From Chloroflexi bacterium RBG_16_64_32 (lineage in GTDB: Bacteria; Chloroflexota; Dehalococcoidia; SM23-28-2; RBG-16-64-32), in the NCBI GenBank assembly GCA_001795235.1, contig MGNZ01000008.1, positions 1-6,036 of the forward strand: a stretch of DNA of 6,036 bases. Reading direction: 5' to 3'. The notes beneath the pieces were generated by a model that saw only the letters and a list, made by a program, of their open reading frames with translations, had not been told where the DNA came from and did no database searches. Numbering within the stretch: the stretch's first letter is position 1; each line of letters opens with the position of its first letter. Below are positions 1 to 4,560 of the stretch, piece after piece. The position numbers and the translations under genes are program-made.

Positions 1-3
1 ACC

Positions 4-33
4 TTGACGGTCTTGAAGGGGCGGCACTACAAT
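4..33 (+). promoter_or_regulatory. sigma70-type promoter of the tRNA cluster
   Basis: TTGACG at 4-9 (-35, five of six consensus bases) and TACAAT at 28-33 (-10, five of six) are separated by an 18-base spacer. Transcription would start near 39-41, only 5-7 bases before the mature 5' end of tRNA-Val at 46, a typical arrangement for stable-RNA operons. No other promoter-like sequence of this quality was seen before tRNA-Leu or tRNA-Arg, so the three tRNAs are probably one transcript. Confidence 0.82.
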
Positions 34-45
34 CGCACTGGCGGC

Positions 46-120
46 GGGCGGTTAGCTCAGCGGGAGAGCGCTTGCTTCACACGCAAGAGGCCACTGGTTC
101 AAATCCAGTACCGCCCACCA
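46..120 (+). tRNA. tRNA-Val (anticodon CAC)
   Basis: A full cloverleaf can be drawn. The acceptor stem is 46-52 with 110-116 (GGGCGGT/ACCGCCC) and the D stem 55-58 with 66-69. The anticodon stem is 71-75 with 83-87 around loop TTCACAC, placing anticodon CAC at 78-80. The T stem is 93-97 with 105-109 around TTCAAAT. The discriminator is A117 and CCA is encoded at 118-120. CAC reads only the GTG valine codon, so a second valine tRNA must exist elsewhere. It is first in the cluster, directly behind the promoter. Confidence 0.97.
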
Positions 121-135
121 CTTAACAGACGTCGC

Positions 136-221
136 GCCGAAGTGGCGGAATGGCAGACGCGCTGCGTTCAGGGCGCAGTGTCCGAAAGGGCGTGTGGGTT
201 CAAATCCCACCTTCGGCACCA
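136..221 (+). tRNA. tRNA-Leu (anticodon CAG)
   Basis: This is a class II tRNA with a long variable arm. The acceptor is 136-142 with 211-217 (GCCGAAG/CTTCGGC). The anticodon stem is 162-166 with 174-178, with CAG at 169-171. The extra arm, about 179-193, folds on a GAAA loop. The T stem is 194-198 with 206-210. The discriminator is A218 and CCA is encoded at 219-221. It lies 15 bases after tRNA-Val and reads CTG, the leucine codon expected to dominate in a high-GC genome. Confidence 0.97.
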
Positions 222-233
222 CGACAAACTACC

Positions 234-255
234 TGGGGCCGCACGCTTGGCCCCA
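234..255 (+). other. strong hairpin in the tRNA-Leu/tRNA-Arg spacer
   Basis: TGGGGCC (234-240) and GGCCCCA (249-255) form a perfect 7-bp GC-rich stem with an 8-base loop. It fills most of the 41-base spacer and ends 7 bases before tRNA-Arg. No T-run follows, so it is not a standard intrinsic terminator. It may be a precursor processing structure or may reduce read-through into tRNA-Arg. The pairing is seen directly; the role is inference. Confidence 0.6.
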
Positions 256-262
256 ACCGTGC

Positions 263-340
263 GCGCTCGTAGCTCAGTCCGGATAGAGCGCAGCCCTGCG
301 GAGGCTGAGGTCGTGGGTTCGAGTCCCACCGAGCGCGCCA
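263..340 (+). tRNA. tRNA-Arg (anticodon GCG)
   Basis: The acceptor is 263-269 with 330-336 (GCGCTCG/CGAGCGC) and the D stem 272-275 with 286-289. The anticodon stem is 291-295 with 303-307 around loop CTGCGGA, which puts GCG at 298-300. The variable loop is 308-312 and the T stem 313-317 with 325-329. The discriminator is G337 and CCA is encoded at 338-340. Most bacteria decode CGT, CGC and CGA with an A34 tRNA-Arg (ACG) converted to inosine by TadA. A G34 isoacceptor is less usual and would read CGC and CGT directly. A broken copy of the 3' end follows at 361-402. Confidence 0.96.
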
Positions 341-360
341 TATTGCTCTACCGTGTTAAC

Positions 361-402
361 GTCGGGTTAGAGTCCGCCTGAGGCGGACACCGAGCGCGCC
401 AT
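361..402 (+). repeat. degenerate copy of the tRNA-Arg 3' end with an inserted palindrome
   Basis: Bases 388-402 repeat 327-341 exactly (CACCGAGCGCGCCAT, 15 bases, including the CCA). Upstream, 361-375 aligns with 310-326 (GTCG..GGTTAGAGTCC against GTCGTGGGTTCGAGTCC), so the copy extends through the T arm. Between the two matching parts lie 12 extra bases that complete a perfect palindrome, GTCCGCC-TGA-GGCGGAC, at 372-388. The copy has no 5' half and cannot form a tRNA. It could be a scar of integration at the tRNA gene, a remnant of tRNA duplication, or a landing site of a small REP-like palindrome. The repeat and palindrome are seen directly; the origin is inference. Confidence 0.8.
372..388 (+). 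other. perfect 7-bp palindromic hairpin after the tRNA cluster
   Basis: GTCCGCC and GGCGGAC flank a TGA triloop. It is the only strong hairpin downstream of tRNA-Arg and could end or trim the tRNA transcript. The following bases (ACCGAGCGCG) are GC-rich with no T-run, so a rho-independent terminator is not supported. It sits inside the duplicated tRNA 3' end and replaces its T stem. Confidence 0.5.
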
Positions 403-413
403 GTTTATCTGTG

Positions 414-521
414 ATGCGGTGGTACGTGTATGTGGTCGAGAACGAGGAGGGTCAGCCCGTGTGGGCGCAGCCAGGTCGCGGAGCCTCGTCACGGGAGGTG
501 ATTGCCGATGACACTGGGTAG
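414..521 (+). CDS. possible 35-aa leader ORF overlapping the GH172 start
   Basis: ATG at 414 (with an in-frame GTG at 411) opens a 35-codon frame ending in TAG at 519-521, 14 bases inside the GH172 gene. The start reads MRWYVYVVENEEGQPVW, which looks more like a real protein segment than typical frame-shadow sequence. No ribosome binding site is visible upstream. It could be a translationally coupled leader peptide, the remnant of a broken gene, or chance. No family is recognised. Confidence 0.22.
   Translation: MRWYVYVVENEEGQPVWAQPGRGASSREVIADDTG
493..500 (+). promoter_or_regulatory. ribosome binding site of the GH172 gene
   Basis: GGGAGGTG at 493-500 is a near-perfect Shine-Dalgarno. From its GGAGGT core (494-499) the spacer is 8 bases to the ATG at 508, but only 2 bases to the in-frame TTG at 502. 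This decides the start in favour of ATG 508. Confidence 0.8.
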
Positions 522-1608
522 CTCGCTGGCCGATCTCGCGCGCGCTCGGGAGGGGCGGCGACGCCGGGCCTCCAGTTGGGACCGCAGCGGCGGCAACGCC
601 GACTTCGTCGGCATCGGCGCCGGACAGACGGTCGTCCTCTGCGATCTCGCCGGCGCGGGCATCGTCCGCCACATCTGGTGCACCATGGCCGCGCCTCGCA
701 ACCCCCTCTACGCCCGCACAACCCTCCTGCGCATGTTCTGGGACGCAGCGCCTACACCCTGCGTCGAGGCCCCCATCGGCGATTTCTTCGGCATCGGCCA
801 CGGCATCGTCAAGAACTTCGCCTCGCAGCCTCTGACTATGAGCCCGGAGGACGGCCGGGGCTTCAATAGCTACTTCCCCATGCCTTTCTCTAACGGCGCC
901 CGCATCGAGGTCGCGAACGAGGCGGACTCAGGGATGATCTTCTTCTTCTACGTGGACTACGAGGAGCACGACCGCCTGGACGGCGACCTCCTGCGCTTCC
1001 ACGCCCAGTGGCGGCGGGAGAACCCGACCGAGGGCTGGGGCGAGGGTCGATTCGACGATGACATCGAGGCCGGGCGAATGGGAGAGTTCCGGCGGCAGGT
1101 GTGGTCCACGCCCAACCTGGACGGGAATGGGAACTACATCATCCTGGAAGCGGAAGGCCGCGGCCACTACGTGGGCTGCAACCTGAACATCGACTGCTTC
1201 TCGCGGCAGAAGAACGACTGGTACGGCGAGGGCGATGACATGATCTTCATCGATGGCGACTCATGGCCACCTACCCTCCACGGCACCGGCACCGAGGACT
1301 ACTTCAACACCGCCTTCTGCCCCCGCCAGGAGTTCAGCGCCCCCTACCACGGCTTGACCGTGTACTCGGGCACCGAGGACTGGCCCTGGAAGGGCAAGAA
1401 CTCCCTCTACCGCTTCCACGTCGAGGACCCGGTCATGTTCCGGAAGTCCATCCGCGTGACTATCGAGCACGGCCACGCCAACAACCTCTCGAACGACTAC
1501 TCGTCCACCGCCTACTGGTACCAGACGGAGCCCCACGCGCCCTTCCCGCCGATGCCGCCGGTGGAGGAGCGCCTACCCCGACCCGATGAGGACGCGGCGC
1601 GCCGCTGA
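508..1608 (+). CDS. GH172 (DUF2961) family glycoside hydrolase-like protein
   Basis: The protein has 366 aa, near the usual length for single-domain DUF2961/GH172 proteins, and no signal peptide or membrane segment, so it is probably cytoplasmic. Family blocks in order are WDRSGGNADF near the N-terminus, GDFFGIGHG (91-99), GFNSYFPMPF (118-127), GEGDDMIFIDGD around E241 and GTGTEDYF around E263. Characterised GH172 enzymes act on fructofuranose or arabinofuranose sugars, such as difructose dianhydride I synthase/hydrolase and exo-D-arabinofuranosidases. They use two glutamates; E241 and E263 are the natural candidates by motif position. The substrate cannot be read from sequence. No transporter, regulator or other glycosidase lies beside it, and the tRNA cluster is just upstream. 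A clear Shine-Dalgarno fixes the ATG start. Confidence 0.9.
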   Translation: MTLGSSLADLARAREGRRRRASSWDRSGGNADFVGIGAGQTVVLCDLAGAGIVRHIWCTMAAPRNPLYARTTLLRMFWDAAPTPCVEAPIGDFFGIGHGIVKNFASQPLTMSPEDGRGFNSYFPMPFSNGARIEVANEADSGMIFFFYVDYEEHDRLDGDLLRFHAQWRRENPTEGWGEGRFDDDIEAGRMGEFRRQVWSTPNLDGNGNYIILEAEGRGHYVGCNLNIDCFSRQKNDWYGEGDDMIFIDGDSWPPTLHGTGTEDYFNTAFCPRQEFSAPYHGLTVYSGTEDWPWKGKNSLYRFHVEDPVMFRKSIRVTIEHGHANNLSNDYSSTAYWYQTEPHAPFPPMPPVEERLPRPDEDAARR

Positions 1609-1846
1609 ATGCCTGCGCGTCTGAGGGCGATGTGCGTGGCCGGGCCCGCCCAGGACATGGGCCATGCCGGGGCGCAGATGGGCAGCGCTGGAGCTAACGT
1701 CACACGGCGCGTACCAGCGCCAAGTCACCGGGCCGGTGTAAGGCAAAACCCCACGCTCCCTTCGGATTCTGCCCGACTGACAGGGAACACCTCTCCAATG
1801 CATACTTTCGGCAACGCCAGCCCGCCTGGCAGAGGGGAGGTTCGTC
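1609..1846 (+). other. 238-base gap between the GH172 gene and the Fe-S operon
   Basis: No convincing gene is present. A frame opening at 1609 runs without a stop to 1884 but has no Shine-Dalgarno and overlaps the next gene's start. Short GC-rich dyads occur at 1648-1662 (GCCCA/TGGGC), 1706-1721 (GGCGC/GCGCC), 1726-1738 (CACCGG/CCGGTG) and 1816-1830 (GCCAG/CTGGC). None has a T-run, so no intrinsic terminator is called for the GH172 gene. No clear -35/-10 pair was found. The operon promoter presumably lies here, since the five downstream genes are close-packed. Confidence 0.5.
1726..1841 (+). promoter_or_regulatory. possible structured 5' leader masking the operon ribosome binding site
   Basis: The Shine-Dalgarno GGGGAGG (1834-1840, 6 bases before ATG 1847) can pair with CCTCTCC at 1790-1796. 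With A1789/T1841 this makes an 8-bp stem with one G-U pair, enclosing hairpin GCCAG-CCCGC-CTGGC (1816-1830). The 5' side of that stem can instead pair upstream: ACACC (1787-1791) with GGTGT (1735-1739), stacked on TCCCT (1757-1761) with AGGGA (1782-1786). GGTG can alternatively pair with CACC in 1726-1738. Mutually exclusive pairings that expose or hide a Shine-Dalgarno are the layout of translational riboswitches or RNA thermometers. These are by-eye pairings, and no known riboswitch class matches well. Confidence 0.35.
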
Positions 1847-2683
1847 ATGTGCGTCTGGTGCGAACGCTACAGCCAGGGCCATGAGCGGTGGTACTTGAAC
1901 CCCGCCAACTACGCTCGCCGCCTGTATAAGGTGCGCAAGGAGGAGGTCGAGTCCGCCGGCGCGGAGGCAAACCCTCAGGCGGCCGGAGGCATGGCCACCG
2001 TGGGCCGCGATTACATCGAGGCGATGCAGGCGAACGACCACGAGACCGTAGAGCGCCTGCGCACCGCGGCCGAGCAGCGCTCCTGGGCCGTCCACTTCGG
2101 GCAGGTGGTGACCATCGAAGAGATCCACCAAATCCTCGAGATCATCTACCCCATCAGCCTTATCACCTGCGCCTGCCGCCGCTCCATGCGCGGCCTTCCC
2201 GACGAGGAGAACTTCACCTGTGTCGGCATGGGCCCCGGCATGTACAAATGGGAGCGCTGGCCGGAGACCTATCGCGGCGGCGTGCATTTCCTGACCCCGG
2301 ACGAGGGCAAGGAGGTCATCGACGTCCTCAACCGGCGGGGGCTAGTCCACTGCATGTACACCTTCGGGACACCATACTTGGGCGGCATCTGCAACTGCGA
2401 CTACCCCGACTGCGCTGGTATCCGAACTGCCCAGGACCTGGGCGTAAAGACGCTCTGGAAGGGCCACTACGTGGCGGACGTGGACTCCGACCGCTGCAAC
2501 GGCTGCGCCCTCTGCGCCCGCCGCTGCCAGTTCGACGCCCTCAGCTTCAGCCCGTCCACCCAGATGGCATACATCGATCCCCTCAAGTGCTTCGGCTGCG
2601 GCCTCTGCCGCAACGTTTGCAAGCCCAACGCCATCGCCATGGTGGAGCGAGCCAGCCTCCCGGCCGTGGCCGAGGTGTGGTGA
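1847..2683 (+). CDS. multi-cysteine 4Fe-4S ferredoxin-like protein
   Basis: The 278-aa protein has three parts. The N-terminus carries a CxxC (C2, C5) followed by an aromatic- and Arg-rich stretch (WYLNPANYARRLYKVRK). A middle domain, about 85-200, has C108/C110 (CACRR), C125, H168-C169 and C182, C184, C189 (ICNCDYPDC). The C-terminus has two standard [4Fe-4S] motifs, C217-C220-C223-C227 and C248-C251-C254-C258. The middle domain resembles ferredoxin-like proteins with a CxCR...C...GLVH...ICNCC pattern, here with part of the Cys run replaced, and may bind a further cluster. It is soluble, with no signal peptide. Electron transfer is likely; the partner is unknown. It is first of five operon genes and starts at ATG behind GGGGAGG. 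Its stop lies 3 bases before the next ferredoxin. Confidence 0.85.
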   Translation: MCVWCERYSQGHERWYLNPANYARRLYKVRKEEVESAGAEANPQAAGGMATVGRDYIEAMQANDHETVERLRTAAEQRSWAVHFGQVVTIEEIHQILEIIYPISLITCACRRSMRGLPDEENFTCVGMGPGMYKWERWPETYRGGVHFLTPDEGKEVIDVLNRRGLVHCMYTFGTPYLGGICNCDYPDCAGIRTAQDLGVKTLWKGHYVADVDSDRCNGCALCARRCQFDALSFSPSTQMAYIDPLKCFGCGLCRNVCKPNAIAMVERASLPAVAEVW

Positions 2684-2686
2684 GTC

Positions 2687-2944
2687 ATGGCCCTGCCCAC
2701 GATCCTTGTCGATGACGAGAAGTGCCACGACCCCCTGTCGTGTCGTAAATGCCTGCTGGTCTGTCCCACCCGCGTCCTCGGGCTGGGCACCAGCGTGGGG
2801 CCCGAAAAGTTCAAGCAGATCGACCCCGCCTTTTTCGTGGTGCGGGGTGTCCGCTTTCAGTTCTGCACCGGTTGCGACAAGTGCGTGGAGGTGTGTCCTA
2901 CGCACGCCATCCAGATCAGCTTCGATGGGGGTAAGGTGGCATGA
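2687..2944 (+). CDS. small 2[4Fe-4S] ferredoxin with an atypical first motif
   Basis: The 85-aa protein has eight cysteines in two sets. The second is a classical motif, C60-x2-C63-x2-C66-x3-C70-P. The first is C13-x5-C19-x2-C22-x3-C26-P, with CHDPLSC in place of the usual CxxC. Longer first loops occur in some ferredoxins and can lower cluster potential, but the effect here cannot be predicted. The linker of about 33 residues between motifs is longer than in clostridial ferredoxins. The role is a cytoplasmic one- or two-electron carrier, probably serving the same unknown enzyme as the preceding protein. ATG follows the upstream stop by 3 bases, with GAGGTG at 2672-2677 inside the upstream gene as ribosome binding site. 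Its TGA overlaps the next ATG (ATGA at 2941-2944), indicating translational coupling. Confidence 0.9.
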   Translation: MALPTILVDDEKCHDPLSCRKCLLVCPTRVLGLGTSVGPEKFKQIDPAFFVVRGVRFQFCTGCDKCVEVCPTHAIQISFDGGKVA

Positions 2945-3531
2945 AGAGCCGGTACCGCTACGGCAAGCCCATACCCGACCGGCTGCACACCCTTGAGGAC
3001 CCCGGTCAACCCCTCGCCTTCGACGCCGACCGTGGCCTGATCACGGAGGTCTCTGAGCGGTGCGATGTTAAGTCGCTGGTTGCTGGCCTGAAGGGGAAGG
3101 GCCCGGAGGAGAGCGAAGCGGATATGCGCGCCTTCGGACAGCGCCTCATGGCTGCCACCATCGAGCTCGCCGACGGCAAGTATATCGACCGCGCCGGCGA
3201 GGTGATCGAGAAGGTGGCCCAGCAGACGGGCATCTTCTTTCCCCACAGCCTCCAACGCTACGTGGAGCTGAGCATTATCGGCTCGCGGCCCCTGGACCGC
3301 TGGAACATCACCAAGGCCACCACTAAAGAGCTGGTGCTGGAGGTGTTTAGCTGCTCCGTCCTCCGGGAGATGCGGGAGGCCGGGCTGGAGGCCGGTGAAT
3401 TGCCCTGCCACGTCCTCTGCCTGTCCAGCTTCGAGGCAGCGGCGCAGAAGATTGGGGATGGCGTGGAGATGGAAGTCCTGAAGTCCCTGCCCCAGGACGG
3501 CGTCTGCCAGTTCTCCTTCCAGCACGCTTAG
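2941..3531 (+). CDS. L-2-amino-thiazoline-4-carboxylate hydrolase family-like protein
   Basis: The 196-aa protein is soluble and mostly helical in its middle. Its C-terminal third resembles the ATC hydrolase family: a Cys (C138, FSCSVLREMREAGL), a Gly/Pro-containing step to C156 and C160 (LPCHVLC), and an ending VEMEVLKSLPQDGVCQF with C189. Named members open L-2-amino-thiazoline-4-carboxylate to carbamoyl-cysteine, but most of the family is uncharacterised and often sits with redox or aromatic-degradation genes. The reaction here should therefore not be assumed. Residues 100-137 hold a distinctive block (RYVELSIIGSRPLDRWNIT). ATG overlaps the ferredoxin stop by 4 bases. A cysteine-thiol or metal-binding role is equally possible. 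Family recognition is from memory of the motif and needs a profile search. Confidence 0.5.
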   Translation: MKSRYRYGKPIPDRLHTLEDPGQPLAFDADRGLITEVSERCDVKSLVAGLKGKGPEESEADMRAFGQRLMAATIELADGKYIDRAGEVIEKVAQQTGIFFPHSLQRYVELSIIGSRPLDRWNITKATTKELVLEVFSCSVLREMREAGLEAGELPCHVLCLSSFEAAAQKIGDGVEMEVLKSLPQDGVCQFSFQHA

Positions 3532-3549
3532 GCCGGAGCCCTCACCGAG

Positions 3550-4188
3550 ATGGGCTTCGCCGTAGACCTTCACACGCACACCCGGCACGGCTCCAACTGC
3601 TCGTACATGGAGCCGCGGACGCTGGTGTCCCGGGCTCTGGAGCTGGGCCTGGACGGCGTCTGCATCACCGAGCACAACGCCTCCTGGGAGGAGGAGGCGC
3701 TCAAGGTGCTGGTCGAAGGCACCTCCCTTCAGCTCTTCGCCGGTATGGAGGTGAGCACGGAGTGGGGCGATGTCCTGGTGTTCGGAGTGGACGGCGCCGC
3801 TCCGCGGACTGGAGCCGTCGAGGAGGTCCGCCGGATTGTGGACGAGAGCGGGGGCGCGATGATCGCCGCCCACCCCTTCCGGCGCTACTCGGTGGCCGGC
3901 GTGGCGATCGACGTAGACGAGGCCTGCCGCTGGCCCCTCCTGCGCTTCGTCGACGCGGCCGAGGTGTTCAACGGCATCTCCACTCGCCGCGAGGTGGAGC
4001 TGGCACAGGAGGTGCTCTCTCGCCTTGGTCTGCGTGGGGTCGGCGGCAGCGATAGCCATGCCCCCCACACCCTCGGCGCCTGCTACACCCGCTTTGACGA
4101 TCCCCTGGCCGGCGTTGGGGACTTGGTGGCAGCCCTGAATTCCGGACGGTTCCGCGCCGTACACCCCGGGATGGGGCTGGAGTTCTAG
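3550..4188 (+). CDS. PHP-domain metallohydrolase
   Basis: The 212-aa protein is a single PHP (polymerase and histidinol phosphatase) domain. The metal-binding motifs are in order: DLHTHT (H8, H10), TEHN (E41, H42), GMEVSTEWG (E67), AAHPFRR (H108) and GGSDSHAP (D168, H170). This is the trinuclear metal site of the family, apparently complete. Stand-alone PHP proteins of this size hydrolyse phosphoesters such as nucleotide 3',5'-bisphosphates, histidinol phosphate or oligonucleotide ends; the substrate here is unknown. It is cytoplasmic. The gene lies 18 bases after the preceding one, with a weak GGAG at 3535-3538, and 3 bases before the Cys-rich gene, so it is in the same operon. Its link to the iron-sulfur proteins is unexplained. 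Confidence 0.9.
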   Translation: MGFAVDLHTHTRHGSNCSYMEPRTLVSRALELGLDGVCITEHNASWEEEALKVLVEGTSLQLFAGMEVSTEWGDVLVFGVDGAAPRTGAVEEVRRIVDESGGAMIAAHPFRRYSVAGVAIDVDEACRWPLLRFVDAAEVFNGISTRREVELAQEVLSRLGLRGVGGSDSHAPHTLGACYTRFDDPLAGVGDLVAALNSGRFRAVHPGMGLEF

Positions 4189-4191
4189 CCC

Positions 4192-4485
4192 GTGCACGAG
4201 CCGTTTGAGCCCAAATGCACCTTCTGCGCCAAGTTCGTGCGGTGCTTCGACGACGACAGCCCTCTGGCCGAATGGGGCTACTGCGCCGACGACCGCCGTC
4301 ACGCCGCCGCCGGCCGGCGGACCCTGGCCGAACTGGAGAAAGAGGCCCGGGCTGGGGACTACGGGAGGCTGCTGGAGCGGACGTCCGCCCTCGGCCTCTA
4401 CCAGGAGACCGACGACGGCTGCGGGCGGTTCCTGCCCCGCTCGGCCCCTCCGGCGACCCGCCGGTCCGGCGTCAGTCCCTCCTGA
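4192..4485 (+). CDS. 97-aa cysteine-rich protein of unknown function
   Basis: GTG start, supported by GGAG at 4179-4182 with a 9-base spacer and by tight spacing (3 bases) after the PHP gene. Cysteines are C9-x2-C12, C18, C31 (EWGYC) and C77 (DGCGRF), followed by a Ser/Pro/Arg-rich tail. Between C31 and C77 a charged helix is likely (RTLAELEKEARAGDYGRLLERT). C9/C12/C31/C77 could bind one [4Fe-4S] cluster or Zn. The C-x2-C ... G-x-C ... C order faintly recalls the small iron-sulfur subunits of benzylsuccinate synthase-type glycyl radical enzymes, but the last spacing is longer and no glycyl radical enzyme is present. No confident family match. It is last in the operon. Confidence 0.7.
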   Translation: MHEPFEPKCTFCAKFVRCFDDDSPLAEWGYCADDRRHAAAGRRTLAELEKEARAGDYGRLLERTSALGLYQETDDGCGRFLPRSAPPATRRSGVSPS

Positions 4486-4560
4486 GTCACCGTCTCACCG
4501 TCCAGGCGCGCGTCCAGCCATGTCGGGCAGTTCTCACGCCGGCGCCGCGACCGCAGTGTG
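4486..4560. other. spacer between convergent genes
   Basis: This 75-base stretch separates the end of the Fe-S operon from the end of the minus-strand release-factor-like gene. It contains CACCGTC twice in tandem at 4488-4502 and a GCCGGCGCCG-type palindromic patch, but no hairpin with a T-run on either strand. A convergent terminator would be expected here and is not visible. Confidence 0.5.

Noticed and set aside
234..262. H-type pseudoknot before tRNA-Arg
   Set aside because: The loop GCACG can pair with CGTGC at 258-262, but the connecting loops would be 0 and 2 bases, too short to span the stems while the 7-bp stem is formed.
401..511. A 36-codon frame starting at ATG 401 and overlapping the GH172 ATG by ATGA
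   Set aside because: The overlap is suggestive, but the peptide is Arg/Gly-rich shadow-like sequence and its ATG is the tail of the repeated tRNA 3' end. The frame from 414 is more protein-like.
1648..1662. GCCCA/TGGGC hairpin as a terminator of the GH172 gene
   Set aside because: Only 5 bp and no T-run follows; such dyads are common by chance at this GC content.
1733..1830. Resemblance to a cobalamin riboswitch (CCGGTGTAA, CTGCCCGACTG, GCCAG)
   Set aside because: The order of fragments is roughly right, but the B12-box spacing is wrong, the CCCGC-x-ACTG core is incomplete, and the distance between the pieces is too long.
1609..1884. Possible 91-aa gene after the GH172 stop
   Set aside because: No Shine-Dalgarno, no family resemblance, and it overlaps the strong start of the ferredoxin gene at 1847.
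1700..2287. A 195-codon minus-strand open frame covering the leader and the start of the first ferredoxin gene
   Set aside because: Low-complexity Ala/Gly/Asp/His composition, no motif, and most of it is antisense to a well-supported gene.
2857..4302. A 481-codon open frame on the minus strand opposite three operon genes
   Set aside because: It lies antisense to genes with clear family motifs (second ferredoxin cluster, PHP metal site), lacks any recognisable motif and has the Gly/Ala/Val/His-rich composition typical of the reverse strand of GC-rich coding DNA.
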